In this document: positions 1 through 8,581 of the stretch, one piece after another
How the letters are laid out: each line of letters starts with the position of its first letter
Numbering within the stretch: position 1 is the stretch's first letter
Notes under the pieces: model-generated
Told to the model about the DNA's origin: nothing
What the model saw: the letters and a program-made list of their open reading frames with translations, nothing else
The model's database searches: none
Program-made: the position numbers and the translations under genes
From: Acidovorax sp. Leaf191
GTDB lineage: Bacteria > Pseudomonadota > Gammaproteobacteria > Burkholderiales > Burkholderiaceae_C
Reading direction: 5' to 3'
DNA length: 64,000 nucleotides
NCBI RefSeq assembly: GCF_001424425.1
Contig: NZ_LMPT01000018.1
Span: 471,959 to 535,958, forward strand

Positions 1-387
1 GCCGGTGGCGTCGGTCACGTGGGCGATGCGCCGGGCGCTGTGGCCGCCTTCGCGGGTCAGGTGCAGCTGGTCGCCTTCGAGCGTGAAGGGCACGCCCAGC
101 TCGCGCAGCCAGGCGATCGATGCGGGCGCGTTCTCCACCACGAAGCGCGTGGTGGCCAGGTCGCACAGGCCAGCGCCTGCGACCAGCGTGTCCTCGATGT
201 GCGCCGCAAAGCTGTCGTCATCGGCCAGCACGGCGGCAATGCCGCCCTGCGCCCAGCCGCTGGAGCCATCCTGCAGCGCGCGCTTGGTGATCACCGCCAC
301 GCGGTGCGTGGGGGCGAGGTGCAGCGCGGCCGAAAGGCCGGCCAGGCCGCTGCCTACGATGAGGACGTCGAAGTCGTGGGATGCCAT
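1..387 (-). CDS. nadB: L-aspartate oxidase, N-terminal part (runs off the window)
   Basis: The first 129 residues are visible; the gene continues past position 1. The enzyme oxidises L-aspartate to iminoaspartate with FAD, the first step of de novo NAD synthesis, in the cytoplasm. The protein starts with a dinucleotide-binding fold, VLIVGSGLAGLSAALHL at about residues 8-24, followed by ITKRALQDGSSGWAQGGIAA at about 33-52, the conserved flavin-binding stretch of the NadB/SdhA family. Residues near the edge (GGHSARRIAHVTDATG) also fit NadB. The start ATG is read at 387-385. Repeat copy R2-A fills most of the gap to scpA, which is upstream on the same strand. NadB is preferred over succinate dehydrogenase because of the SSGWAQGGIAA stretch. 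Confidence 0.93.
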   Translation of the reverse strand, partial: MASHDFDVLIVGSGLAGLSAALHLAPTHRVAVITKRALQDGSSGWAQGGIAAVLADDDSFAAHIEDTLVAGAGLCDLATTRFVVENAPASIAWLRELGVPFTLEGDQLHLTREGGHSARRIAHVTDATG

Positions 388-428
388 ATGGGGTCCGTAG
401 TTGCCGTTGGAACCGGCGCTGCTTCAGG

Positions 429-522
429 CCAGTGCCACCGTGGAACTGGCTTCGCCAGGCCGCCGGTGGCGTCCCCCTCCCGCGCAGCGAGAAAGGGGGA
501 AGCGGCGCAGCCGCTCAGGGGG
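429..522 (-). repeat. Interspersed multi-hairpin repeat R2, copy A
   Basis: On the minus strand the element opens with CCCCCTGAGCGGCTGCGCCG two bases after the scpA stop codon (TGA at 527-525). It continues with a C-run/G-run hairpin that has an extra insert in this copy, then the long imperfect palindrome ending in CCACGGTGGCACTGGC. The same sequence order occurs at 12542, 34103, 36304 and 48731. The copy lies in the scpA-nadB gap and may terminate or stabilise the scpA transcript (inference). Confidence 0.8.
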
Positions 523-524
523 TG

Positions 525-1367
525 TCATGCCGGTACATAAGCCAGGCGCACGTAGATCGGCGCGAAGGCTTCGGCCTGCGTGATCTCGATCAGCGTCTCC
601 TTGGCCAGCTCCAGCAGCGCGATGAAGGTCACGACCAGCACGGTGCTGCCGTTCTCGGGCTCGAAGAGTTCTTCGAACTCGACGAACCGGCGGCCCTGCA
701 GGGTCTTGAGCACCATGCTCATGTACTCGCGCACCGACAGCTCCTCGCGCGTGATCTTGTGGTGCTGCACGAGCTTGGCGCGCTTCAAGATGTCGCGCCA
801 CGCGTCCTGCAGCTCCACCACGTGCACGTCCGGAAAGCGCGGCTGCAGGCTTTGTTCGATGTAGACCTGCGCCTTCAGGAAGTCGCGGCCGTACTGCGGC
901 AGCTGCCCCAGGCGGGCGGCGGCCATTTTCATCTGCTCGTACTCGAGCAGGCGGCGCACCAGCTCGGCGCGCGGGTCCTCGGGCTCCTCGCTGCCTTCCT
1001 GCTTCTTGGGCGGCAGCAGCATGCGCGACTTGATCTCGATCAGCATCGCCGCCATCAGCAGGTATTCGGCCGCCAGCTCCAGGTTGCGGCTGCGGATCTC
1101 GTCCACATACGCCAGGTACTGCTTGGTGACCCCCACCATGGGGATGTCGAGGATGTTGAAGTTCTGCTTTCTGATCAGGTACAGCAACAGGTCCAGCGGG
1201 CCTTCGAAGGCCTCGAGGAAGACCTCCAGCGCGTCGGGCGGGATGTACAGGTCGGTGGGCAGCGCGAACAGCGGCTCGCCGTACAGGCGCGCGAGCGCTA
1301 CCTGGTCGACCACGTCGGGCATGCTGCCCACGCCGCCTGCGGCATCGGCTTCGCGCGATGGGGTCAT
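525..1367 (-). CDS. scpA: Segregation and condensation protein A
   Basis: ScpA is the kleisin subunit that, with ScpB, bridges SMC heads in the chromosome condensin complex. The 280-residue product has the classic ScpA core from about residue 46: ALEVFLEAFEGPLDLLLYLI, then KQNFNILDIPMVGVTKQYL and AAEYLLMAAMLIEIKSRMLL. The C-terminal winged-helix part follows (FVEFEELFEPENGSTVLVVT, about 225-245). Length is normal for the family. The first ~40 residues are poorly conserved, so the true start could be a later codon. An R1 repeat lies just upstream and an R2 repeat begins directly after the stop codon. The gene is in line with nadB downstream and a DUF3460 gene upstream, all on the minus strand. 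Confidence 0.95.
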   Translation of the reverse strand: MTPSREADAAGGVGSMPDVVDQVALARLYGEPLFALPTDLYIPPDALEVFLEAFEGPLDLLLYLIRKQNFNILDIPMVGVTKQYLAYVDEIRSRNLELAAEYLLMAAMLIEIKSRMLLPPKKQEGSEEPEDPRAELVRRLLEYEQMKMAAARLGQLPQYGRDFLKAQVYIEQSLQPRFPDVHVVELQDAWRDILKRAKLVQHHKITREELSVREYMSMVLKTLQGRRFVEFEELFEPENGSTVLVVTFIALLELAKETLIEITQAEAFAPIYVRLAYVPA

Positions 1368-1370
1368 GGA

Positions 1371-1423
1371 TTGCTATTGAAAATATAGCTGCCAGCGCTT
1401 GTGCACAAAGCGGTGGAGGCTAT
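1371..1423 (+). repeat. Interspersed hairpin repeat R1, copy 1
   Basis: This copy carries the R1 core: TTGCTATTGA, then ATAGCTGCCAGCGCTT, a short loop, AAAGCGGTGGAGGC. The inverted arms CGCTT/AAGCG form the hairpin. It lies between the DUF3460 gene stop and the scpA start. Both genes are on the minus strand, so the repeat is antisense to local transcription. Seven related copies occur elsewhere in the window in the same orientation. Confidence 0.8.
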
Positions 1424-1453
1424 CTGGAGGCCCGATGGGAGCGCCAATGCGGG

Positions 1454-1660
1454 TCAGTCCGCGTTGGTCTGGTACACGTAGGGCTTCTGGGCGACCTGGC
1501 CGTCACGGTATTCCACCCAGATCTTGCGGTCTACCTGCTTGTCCCACAGGAGGGCGCGGCCCGCCTGTTGCTGCTGGTCCAGCGCCGGATGGCTGGTCTT
1601 GAGCTGGTTGATGAACTGGGTAGCGTCGGACTGGTAGTCGGGGCGGCGGAAAATGGACAT
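1454..1660 (-). CDS. DUF3460 family protein
   Basis: This is a 68-residue protein of the small DUF3460 family, found mainly in beta-proteobacteria and without a known function. It begins MSIFRRPDYQSDATQFINQL and has no signal peptide or membrane segment, so it is probably cytoplasmic. It is rich in glutamine near residues 27-33 (LDQQQQAG) and in charged residues after that. An AGAGG sequence lies about 11 nt before the ATG at 1660 and is the likely ribosome binding site. It is divergent from the lipoprotein gene at 1753, and the 92-bp gap must hold both promoters. The family assignment is from memory of the family's typical N-terminus. Confidence 0.75.
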   Translation of the reverse strand: MSIFRRPDYQSDATQFINQLKTSHPALDQQQQAGRALLWDKQVDRKIWVEYRDGQVAQKPYVYQTNAD

Positions 1661-1752
1661 GGACTGTTAACCTCTTTCAGTGGGCGTGTTCTGCACTGCC
1701 GTGAGCACGCAGGAGTGCATCGCAAGCCCGCTGATTTTACCGGGACCGACTT

Positions 1753-2265
1753 ATGCCTTTGATATATCGCGCGGCCACGCTGGCCATCGCCGCTTTTTCG
1801 CTGCTGGCGCTCACCGCCTGCGACCCCCAGCGCATCAGTGAACTGAAGGAGGGCGTGTCGACCGAAGCCGACGTGCGCGACCGCTTCGGCGCCCCCGACA
1901 ACGTGTGGGACGAGCCCGGCGGCGCCCGCACCTTCGAGTACAACCGCCAGCCCGCGGGCCAGGTCAACTACATGATCACCCTGGGCCCCGATGGCCGCAT
2001 GACGGCCCTGCGCCAGGTGCTCACGCCCGAGAACTTCGCCCGCGTGCAACCCGGCCAGCGCATGGACGAAGTCCGCCGCCTGCTGGGCAAGCCCGCCAAG
2101 GTCACGCCCTACGCGCTGAAAAATGAAACCCACGTCGATTGGCGCTACCTGGAGGGCTCCAACCAGGCCAAGGTGTTCACGGTGGTGCACGGGCCCGACC
2201 ACGTCGTGCTGCGCACGCAGACGGGCCCCGACCTGGACGCCCCCGAGTTCAAGGGCGGCAAGTAA
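1753..2265 (+). CDS. BamE/SmpA-OmlA-like outer membrane lipoprotein
   Basis: The 170-residue product starts with a lipoprotein signal peptide ending in the lipobox LTAC (Cys at about residue 23). Two repeats of the BamE (SmpA/OmlA) fold follow: ISELKEGVSTEADVRDRFGAP (about 28-48), and VQPGQRMDEVRRLLGKP with VDWRYLEGSNQAKVFTVVH later. Such domains are usually anchored at the inner face of the outer membrane. The presence of two halves, and no bamE neighbourhood, makes it more likely a paralogue than BamE itself. The gene stands alone between a divergent DUF3460 gene and a codirectional YitT-type gene 112 bp downstream. The exact partner or function is not visible. Confidence 0.75.
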   Translation: MPLIYRAATLAIAAFSLLALTACDPQRISELKEGVSTEADVRDRFGAPDNVWDEPGGARTFEYNRQPAGQVNYMITLGPDGRMTALRQVLTPENFARVQPGQRMDEVRRLLGKPAKVTPYALKNETHVDWRYLEGSNQAKVFTVVHGPDHVVLRTQTGPDLDAPEFKGGK

Positions 2266-2377
2266 GTGAGCGGCGCGGCTGTCATGGCGGGGCCACGGCT
2301 GGCATGGATGATGCTGGCTGGGTGCTGTCGCTGCCAATGCTGCCGCTGCGACCACAGCCCACCCCTTTGAAGCCCCC

Positions 2378-3043
2378 ATGAACGACGCTCCCCCGCCACC
2401 CCACACCGCGCCCGAGGCCGCAGCGCGCGCCGTACCGCAGCCGCTGCCCTCCCTGCGCCACGGCGCCTTCGAAGACGCCCAGGCCCTGTTCGCCGGCACG
2501 CTGTTCGTGGCCATGGCGCTCATGCTGTTCAACCAGGCGGGGCTGCTGGTGGGCGGCACGGCGGGGGCGGCGTTCTTGCTGCACTACGTCACCGGCATCT
2601 CGTTCGGCAAGCTGTTCTTCGCGGTCAACCTGCCGTTCTACTGGTTTGCCTGGACCCGCATGGGGCGCGAGTTCACCCTCAAGACCTTTGTCTGCGTGGC
2701 CCTGCTGTCGCTGCTGACCGAACTGTTCCCGCATGTGATGCGCGTGGACTACCTGAACCCCCTGTTCGCATCGCTGCTGGGCGGGCTGCTGCTGGGCACG
2801 GGCTGCCTGTTCCTCGCACGCCACCGCTCCAGCCTGGGCGGCGCCACCGTGGTGTCGCTGTACCTGCAAAGCCGCTACGGCATGCGCGCCGGCAAGGTGC
2901 AGATGATGATCGACGGGACGGTGGTGCTGCTGGCGCTGTTCGTGGTGCCCGCAGACCGGGTGGCGTACTCGGTGCTGGCAGTGCTCGTGATGAGCGGGTT
3001 CTTGTGGATCAGCCACCGGCCGGGGCGGTACGCGGGGAGTTGA
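2378..3043 (+). CDS. YitT family inner-membrane protein
   Basis: A 221-residue polytopic membrane protein. After a proline/alanine-rich cytoplasmic N-terminus (about 25 residues), hydrophobic segments appear around residues 38-70 (LFAGTLFVAMALMLF and GGTAGAAFLLHYVTG), 83-95, 105-120, 130-150 and 185-210. The order GLLVGGTAGAAFLLHYVTGI and the later LGGATVVSLYLQ and GKVQMMIDGTVVLLALFVV match the YitT/YczE membrane family, whose transported substrate is not established. Length agrees with the family. There is no obvious operon partner, since the next gene downstream is convergent. Confidence 0.75.
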   Translation: MNDAPPPPHTAPEAAARAVPQPLPSLRHGAFEDAQALFAGTLFVAMALMLFNQAGLLVGGTAGAAFLLHYVTGISFGKLFFAVNLPFYWFAWTRMGREFTLKTFVCVALLSLLTELFPHVMRVDYLNPLFASLLGGLLLGTGCLFLARHRSSLGGATVVSLYLQSRYGMRAGKVQMMIDGTVVLLALFVVPADRVAYSVLAVLVMSGFLWISHRPGRYAGS

Positions 3044-3091
3044 TCGCGGCCGTGTTTGGCGACGCCACGGCGCTTGCCGCAGGCCTTGGCG

Positions 3092-3517
3092 CTAGCGGGT
3101 CTTGGTCATCGGGCACGACAGTACTTGCCTGTCGGGCAGCGGGGAGTTGCTCCAGTCCGGCAGCTCTTTTTTCTGGAACCCTTCCAAGGACTGGTAGCCC
3201 GTCACATTCCAGCCGTAGTCGCTGGTACGCGCCGCTTCTATCACCGGGTAGCGGCATTGGCTGCTGCGTTTCTTCAGCCGAAAAACGATTCGTTCCATGG
3301 AGCCATGGGCGCTTCTTTCCAGAACTTCGTAATGCGCTGGCGTGCAGGTGCTGAAACTTGAACGCCATTCGAGGGTTTTCGTCCGCACACGCAGTTCGCC
3401 TGAGCATGCTCGGCCCGTGCCTTCGAAGTCTCCGGTAAAGGCCTTCTCAGACGCTCCTGTTGAGTCAGAAAAAATTCCGAGGACTGCGGAGAAACCGAGA
3501 ACAACGAGGGTGCGCAT
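3092..3517 (-). CDS. Secreted protein of unknown function
   Basis: I do not recognise this family. The start chosen is the ATG at 3517, because it puts a signal peptide at the N-terminus (MRTLVVLGFSAVLGIFSDST). An upstream in-frame start would add 17 charged residues before it. The mature part (~120 residues) has four cysteines (ACSGEL, STCTPA, SQCRYP, LSCPM), which would suit two disulfides in the periplasm. Motif-like parts are GDFEGTGRACSGEL and KTLEWRSSFSTC. It lies between the convergent YitT gene and metG, which is upstream on the same strand. Confidence 0.55.
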   Translation of the reverse strand: MRTLVVLGFSAVLGIFSDSTGASEKAFTGDFEGTGRACSGELRVRTKTLEWRSSFSTCTPAHYEVLERSAHGSMERIVFRLKKRSSQCRYPVIEAARTSDYGWNVTGYQSLEGFQKKELPDWSNSPLPDRQVLSCPMTKTR

Positions 3518-3621
3518 GGAGCGGCTTCGGCTCTGCATCTTGGTGCTGCGTTCAGCCGCCGAGCGCAAGCGCGGGGCGGCGTCGCATCAGATCCGATCGG
3601 AGGTCATCGAGCGAATACCGC

Positions 3622-5715
3622 TCACCGCACCCGCATGCCCGGCGCAGCACCCGGCCAGGGGTTGAGCACGTAGATACCCGGATTCGCCTTCTCATCCCCA
3701 TGGCTGGCAGCCAGCACCATGCCTTCGGAGATGCCGAACTTCATCTTGCGCGGTGCCAGGTTGGCCACCATCACCGTGTGCTTGCCTACCAGGTCTTCGG
3801 GCTTGTAGGCGCTGGCGATGCCGCTGAAGACGTTGCGGGTCTTGCCTTCGCCCACGTCCAGCGTCAGGCGCAGCAGCTTGGTGGAGCCCTCCACCGGCTC
3901 GCAGTTCACGATCAGCGCGATGCGCAGGTCGATCTTGGTGAAGTCGTCGATGCCGATGGTGGGGGCCGGTTCCTCGCCGCCGGGGGCTGCTACGGTTTCA
4001 GTAGCGGCTGGCGCTGGTGTGGCGGGCGCTGGGGGCTCGAACAGGGCTTCCAGCTGCTCGGGCACGACGCGTTGCATCAGGTGCTGGTACTGGCCGATGG
4101 TGTGGCCGGCGCCCAGCAGCTGCCCGGCGTCGGCAAACTGCAGCGCCTGCACGTTCAGGAAGGCCTCCACCTGGGCGGCCACGGCGGGCAGCATGGGTTT
4201 GAGGTAGATGGTGAGCAGGCGGAAGGCTTCGATGCAGGTGGTGCACACGTCCTGCAGGCGTGCGTCCATGCCGTCCTGCTTGGCCAGCTCCCAGGGCTTG
4301 TTGGCGTCGACGTAGCTGTTCACCCGGTCGCACAGCAGCATGATGTCGCGTGCGGCACGGGCGCTGTCGCGGTTTTCGTAGGCGGCCACGATGCCGGCCC
4401 GGGCGTCGCGCAGCTGCGCCAGCAGGGCTTGTCCGTCGTCGCTCACGGGGCCCAGCTGGCCGCCAAAGCGCTTGAAGATGAAGCCGGCCGCGCGGCTGGC
4501 GATGTTCACGTACTTGCCGATCAGGTCGGAGTTGACGCGGGCCATGAAGTCTTCGGGGTTGAAGTCGATGTCTTCGTTCTTGCCGTTGAGCTTGGCGCCC
4601 AGGTAGTAGCGCAGCCACTCGGGGTTCATCTTGAGTGCCAGGTACTTGAGCGGGTCCAGGCCCGTGCCGCGGCTCTTGCTCATCTTCTCGCCGTCGTTCA
4701 CGGTCATGAAGCCGTGCACGCAGATTTTGGTGGGCGTCTTGCGGCCGCTGAACTTCAGCATGGCCGGCCAGAACAGCGTGTGGAAGGTGATGATGTCCTT
4801 GCCGATGAAGTGGTACTGCTCGACGGCCGGGTCGGCCATGTAGGCGTCGAAGTCCTCGCCGCGCCGCTCCAGCAGCTCCTTCAGTGAGGCCAGGTAGCCC
4901 ACGGGCGCGTCCAGCCACACGTAGAAGTACTTGCCCGGCGCATCCGGGATCTCGATGCCGAAGTAGGGCGCATCGCGCGAGATGTCCCAGTCGTCCAGGC
5001 CCTCGCTGGTGCTGCCGTCGGGGTTGGTGCGCACGCCGAACCATTCCTTGATCTTGGCGGCCACCTCGGGCTGCACATGCACGCCGTCCTGCGTCCAGGT
5101 GGTCAGGAACTCCACCGCGCGCGGGTCGGACAGCTTGAAGAAGAAATGCTCCGACGTCTTGAGCACCGGCTTGGCGCCCGACAGGGCCGAGAAGGGGTTG
5201 ATCAGGTCGGTGGGCGCATAAACGGAACTGCACACCTCGCAGTTGTCGCCATACTGGTCCTTGGCGTGGCAGCGCGGGCATTCGCCCTTGATGAAGCGGT
5301 CCGGCAGGAACATGTTCTTCTCGGGGTCGAAGAACTGCTCGATGGTGCGGGTCTCGATGAACCCGGCCTTCTTGAGGTCCAGGTAGATCTGCTTCGATAG
5401 CGCGTGGTTGGCGGGGCTGTCGGTGTTGCTCCAGTTGTCGAAGGCGATGTGAAAGCCGTCGAGGTACTGCTTGCGGCCGGCGGCGATGTCGGCCACGAAC
5501 TGCTGGGGCGTCTTGCCGGCCTTTTCGGCCGCGATCATGATGGGCGCGCCGTGGGCGTCGTCCGCGCCCACGAAGTTGACCGCGTTGCCCTGCATCCGCT
5601 GCGCACGCACCCAGGTGTCGGCCTGGATGTATTCCATGATGTGGCCGATGTGGAAGTTGCCGTTGGCATACGGCAGGGCGGTGGTAACGAAGAGTTTGCG
5701 TGCGGATGACGTCAT
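3622..5715 (-). CDS. metG: Methionyl-tRNA synthetase
   Basis: This essential cytoplasmic enzyme charges initiator and elongator tRNA-Met. The 697-residue product has the class I signatures: [15 protein letters not shown] near residue 15-29 (HIGH motif) and [11 protein letters not shown] near 340. A zinc-knuckle insert has two CxxC pairs ([17 protein letters not shown], about 145-161), as in the long MetG form. The anticodon-binding helical domain follows. A C-terminal tRNA-binding OB-fold starts at about residue 595 ([20 protein letters not shown]), joined by an Ala/Pro-rich linker. Length is normal for a dimeric MetG with this domain. It is divergent from the SMP-30-like gene at 5837. Confidence 0.98.
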   Translation of the reverse strand: MTSSARKLFVTTALPYANGNFHIGHIMEYIQADTWVRAQRMQGNAVNFVGADDAHGAPIMIAAEKAGKTPQQFVADIAAGRKQYLDGFHIAFDNWSNTDSPANHALSKQIYLDLKKAGFIETRTIEQFFDPEKNMFLPDRFIKGECPRCHAKDQYGDNCEVCSSVYAPTDLINPFSALSGAKPVLKTSEHFFFKLSDPRAVEFLTTWTQDGVHVQPEVAAKIKEWFGVRTNPDGSTSEGLDDWDISRDAPYFGIEIPDAPGKYFYVWLDAPVGYLASLKELLERRGEDFDAYMADPAVEQYHFIGKDIITFHTLFWPAMLKFSGRKTPTKICVHGFMTVNDGEKMSKSRGTGLDPLKYLALKMNPEWLRYYLGAKLNGKNEDIDFNPEDFMARVNSDLIGKYVNIASRAAGFIFKRFGGQLGPVSDDGQALLAQLRDARAGIVAAYENRDSARAARDIMLLCDRVNSYVDANKPWELAKQDGMDARLQDVCTTCIEAFRLLTIYLKPMLPAVAAQVEAFLNVQALQFADAGQLLGAGHTIGQYQHLMQRVVPEQLEALFEPPAPATPAPAATETVAAPGGEEPAPTIGIDDFTKIDLRIALIVNCEPVEGSTKLLRLTLDVGEGKTRNVFSGIASAYKPEDLVGKHTVMVANLAPRKMKFGISEGMVLAASHGDEKANPGIYVLNPWPGAAPGMRVR

Positions 5716-5836
5716 GAAAAGCGGCTTTCTCAGGCGGAACCGGTGATTTTAGGCGCTCGCAGACCCTTCGCTCCGCGGCGGGGCCGGCCCGGCGCTGGAT
5801 CACAATGCGCGGCATCGACAACCACAGGACAAATCG

Positions 5837-7006
5837 ATGGCGAAGAGGACCTTGGCAAAGACTCTGGGGTGGGGTGTGGGCGGCATCTTGCTGGCGGGTG
5901 CGGCCTACCTGGCGTGGTGGCCCGTGCCCATCCGGCCGGTGGCGTGGACGGCCCCGGCCGCGCCGGGCTACCAGGGCGTGCACGCGCCCAACCAGCGCCT
6001 GGCGGGGCTGCAGATGATCGACCTGAAAGGCGAAGTCGGCCCCGAGCACATCGCGCTGGGCAAGGACGGCAAGCTCTACACCACGGTACTGAGCGGCAAC
6101 ATCCTGCGCATGAACCCCGACGGATCGGGCCAGGAGGTGTTTGCCAACACCGGCGGGCGGGTGCTGGGTTTTGACTTCGACGCAGCGGGAAACCTGATTG
6201 CGGCCGACGCGGTCAAGGGGCTGTTGTCGATCGCGCCCGACGGCAAGGTCACCGTGCTGGCCGACAAGGTCGGCAACGACCCCATCCGCTACGCCGACGG
6301 CGTGGTGGTGGCCCGAAGCGGCAAGATGTACCTGAGCGACGCCTCCACCCGCTTTGCGCCCAAGGACTGGGGCGGCACCTTCGAGGCCAGCGTGCTCGAC
6401 ATTCTGGAGCAGGCCAGCACCGGCCGCGTGCTCGAATACGACCCCGCCACCCGCGCCACGCGCGTGGTGGCGCGCGGCATCAGCTTTGCCAACGGCGTGG
6501 CGCTCAGCCAGGATGGGCAAAGCCTGTTCGTCAACGAGACCGGCAAGTACCGGGTGTGGAAGATCGCAGTGGACGCGAACGACCTGGACATCAGCGAGGC
6601 CGATGCCAAGGTGAAGGCCCCCGCCGGCAGCCAGCCGGCGCCCCAGGCCCGCGTGCTGCTGGACAACCTGCCCGGCTACCCCGACAACCTCATGCGCGGC
6701 ATGGACGGCCGCATCTGGCTGGGCTTTGCCAAGCCGCGCGGCGCCGCCATCGACAACATGGCCGGCAAGCCCTGGCTGCGCAGCCTGACGCTGCGACTGC
6801 CGCGCGCGCTGTGGCCCATCCCCAAGCCCTACGGCCATGTGATCGCGTTCACCGACGACGGCAAGGTGGTGGCCGACCTGCAGGACCCGACGGGCGCCTA
6901 CCCCGAGACCACGGCCATCACCGAGACGGCCGACCGGCTGTATGTGCAAAGCCTGCACGCGCATGGCCTGGGCTGGTTGCCCAAGGACGTGCTGCAGCCG
7001 AAGTAG
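5837..7006 (+). CDS. SMP-30/strictosidine-synthase-like beta-propeller protein, membrane-anchored
   Basis: The 389-residue product begins with a single N-terminal membrane anchor (WGVGGILLAGAAYLAWW, about residues 11-27). The rest is a beta-propeller of the SMP-30/gluconolactonase and strictosidine-synthase-like class. Visible propeller motifs include GPEHIALGKDGKLYTTVLSG, PDGSGQEVFANTGGRVLGFD, SISFANGVALSQDGQSLFVN-like blades and NLPGYPDNLMRGMDGRIWLG near residues 275-295. The arrangement resembles adipocyte plasma-membrane-associated protein homologues, proposed to be lactonases or esterases. The substrate is unknown. Transcription is divergent from metG, and no operon partner follows. Confidence 0.75.
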   Translation: MAKRTLAKTLGWGVGGILLAGAAYLAWWPVPIRPVAWTAPAAPGYQGVHAPNQRLAGLQMIDLKGEVGPEHIALGKDGKLYTTVLSGNILRMNPDGSGQEVFANTGGRVLGFDFDAAGNLIAADAVKGLLSIAPDGKVTVLADKVGNDPIRYADGVVVARSGKMYLSDASTRFAPKDWGGTFEASVLDILEQASTGRVLEYDPATRATRVVARGISFANGVALSQDGQSLFVNETGKYRVWKIAVDANDLDISEADAKVKAPAGSQPAPQARVLLDNLPGYPDNLMRGMDGRIWLGFAKPRGAAIDNMAGKPWLRSLTLRLPRALWPIPKPYGHVIAFTDDGKVVADLQDPTGAYPETTAITETADRLYVQSLHAHGLGWLPKDVLQPK

Positions 7007-7058
7007 CGTGCGGCCGCGCCTCGTGCGGGCTCTCGCTCGATCATGCAACACCCCCAAC

Positions 7059-7117
7059 CTTTCGGGCTGAGCCAGTCGAAGCCTTACGCAGCACTTCGAC
7101 AAGCCCGGCGTGAACGG
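7059..7117. repeat. Intergenic palindromic element
   Basis: A long imperfect inverted repeat lies in the 139-bp gap between two convergent genes. The left arm is TTTCGGGCTGAGCCAGTCGA and the right arm TTCGACAAGCCCGGCGTGAA, separated by about 16 bases. Sequences of this type recur widely in proteobacterial intergenic regions. Here it may act as a shared terminator for the propeller gene and the patatin gene (inference). Confidence 0.6.
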
Positions 7118-7145
7118 TGTTGCTTTTCTTGAGGGCAGTGGGGTG

Positions 7146-8417
7146 TCAGGCGTGGTGCTTGGTCTGCACTTCGGCGCCGGTGTCCGTCCAGCCGAAGAAC
7201 CGGCACACCTCGGCGCGCATCGCCAGCGTGTCGGCGCGGCCCAGGGCCATCAGCTCCTGCGTGTAGCCGGACTCGAACAGCAGGTAGCTGGCCAGCGCCG
7301 CGCCGCGCACATCCGCCATGTTGGACGTGACACCCAGCGCCGCCAGCATGGTGCGCACCGGGCCGGGCAGCTCGCCCACATGGCGCGCGGCCACGGCGTC
7401 CAGCCGCTGCGACGGCGCGATGACCAAGAGCTCGATGGGGCGCAGCGCGCTTTTGTTGCGCACGTCTTCGGGGATGAGCGACAGCGTCTGGTTCACGCGC
7501 TGCACGCGCTCCACGTCCACCGCCAGGGCATCGAGAAAGATGTTGGACAGCGCATGCCCCGCGATCTGCGCAAGCGAGGGGTAGTTGGCCGTGGGGTTGG
7601 CGGCGGTGTCGCCCTTGGGCTCGTGCATGCGGCCCGCGCCGATCACGAGGATGCGCTCGGCCCCCAGGTGGATGGCCGGGGCGATGGGGGCCGACTGCCG
7701 CATGGAGCCGTCGCCGAAGAACTCGGTGTGGTCGCCGATGGTGATGCCCTTGGCCGGAAAGATGAACGGAATGGCCGAGGACGCGAGCAGGTGCTCGTGC
7801 GTGATGCGGTCGCGCGCCGCCTTGCGCTGCGAGCGCACCCAGGGCTGCACCGGCGCGTTGGATTCGAAGAAGGTCACGTGCTCGCCCGAGCTGTAGCTCG
7901 ATGCCGTCACCGCCAGCGCCGTGAGGTGGCCCTTGCGGATGAGCCGGGGCAGGCGCACCAGCGGCACCATCTTGACCAGCAGTTTTTCCAGCGGCGAGTT
8001 GTCGAGCAGCGACCGGGGCCGCATGCGCCGCCAGCGCGCCAGGGCCCAGCCCATGGACAGCAGCGTGAGCCAGCGCGCCCCGCTGCGCATCACCGACAGC
8101 GAATCGGCCCCATACACCTGGCTGGCGTGGAACTGCCTCCACACCCTCGCAATGCGGCGCACCGCGCGGTCGAAGTGGTCCGCCCCGCAGGCCAGCGCGG
8201 CGGCATTGATGGCACCGGCCGAGGTGCCGGTGATGATCGGAAACGGGTTGGGCTCGTCGCCAGCGCCGCAGGCGTTGCGGATGTCGGCAATGGCTTCGAG
8301 CACGCCCACCTGGTAGGCCGCGCGGGCGCCGCCGCCGGTCAAGAGCAGGCCCGTGGGGCGGACGGGCGGGGTGTGCGCGGCGGCGCCGGGCGCGGTGTGA
8401 GGGCGGGTCGATGGCAT
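7146..8417 (-). CDS. Patatin-like phospholipase
   Basis: A 423-residue acyl hydrolase of the patatin family. The Ser-Asp dyad signatures are present: the oxyanion loop LLLTGGGARAAYQVGVLEAI at about residues 25-44, the nucleophile elbow ITGTSAGAINAAAL (GTSAG, about 62-75), and the catalytic aspartate in FFGDGSMRQSAPIAPAIHLG (about 233-252). A DGS replaces the more common DGG/DGA. There is no clear signal peptide, so it is presumably cytoplasmic or peripheral. The family cleaves phospholipids or other lipids; the natural substrate cannot be told from sequence. It is convergent with the upstream-coordinate propeller gene and has an independent promoter region of about 160 bp. Confidence 0.88.
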   Translation of the reverse strand: MPSTRPHTAPGAAAHTPPVRPTGLLLTGGGARAAYQVGVLEAIADIRNACGAGDEPNPFPIITGTSAGAINAAALACGADHFDRAVRRIARVWRQFHASQVYGADSLSVMRSGARWLTLLSMGWALARWRRMRPRSLLDNSPLEKLLVKMVPLVRLPRLIRKGHLTALAVTASSYSSGEHVTFFESNAPVQPWVRSQRKAARDRITHEHLLASSAIPFIFPAKGITIGDHTEFFGDGSMRQSAPIAPAIHLGAERILVIGAGRMHEPKGDTAANPTANYPSLAQIAGHALSNIFLDALAVDVERVQRVNQTLSLIPEDVRNKSALRPIELLVIAPSQRLDAVAARHVGELPGPVRTMLAALGVTSNMADVRGAALASYLLFESGYTQELMALGRADTLAMRAEVCRFFGWTDTGAEVQTKHHA

Positions 8418-8536
8418 CTGCGATGGGGCGAGGGTGTGCCCCGAGTGTGGGGTGCTCTACCGCTGGCCCCATCTGGGAAAACCCGCATGGCGGGCCGTGT
8501 GCGGTGCGGCGGTTGGCCGGCGGGTTACGGTTGTTG

Positions 8537-8566
8537 CTGTGCCTGCCTGCTTGCCTGCCTGCCTGA
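8537..8566. repeat. Short TGCC/TGCT tetranucleotide run
   Basis: About seven consecutive 4-base units of TGCC type, with one TGCT, sit in the gap between the patatin gene and the Mrr-like gene, just beyond the latter's stop codon. It is outside coding sequence, so a slip would not switch a reading frame. Confidence 0.5.
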
Positions 8567-8581
8567 GAAGTCGGCTGCAGG

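Noticed and set aside
3998..7102. Long minus-strand frame crossing metG and the propeller gene
   Set aside because: It runs through metG in the wrong frame and antisense to the next gene; no recognisable domain.
8537..8566. Phase-variation repeat (TGCC units)
   Set aside because: It lies after the stop codon of the Mrr-like gene and outside any promoter spacer that I can identify, so slippage would not switch a gene.
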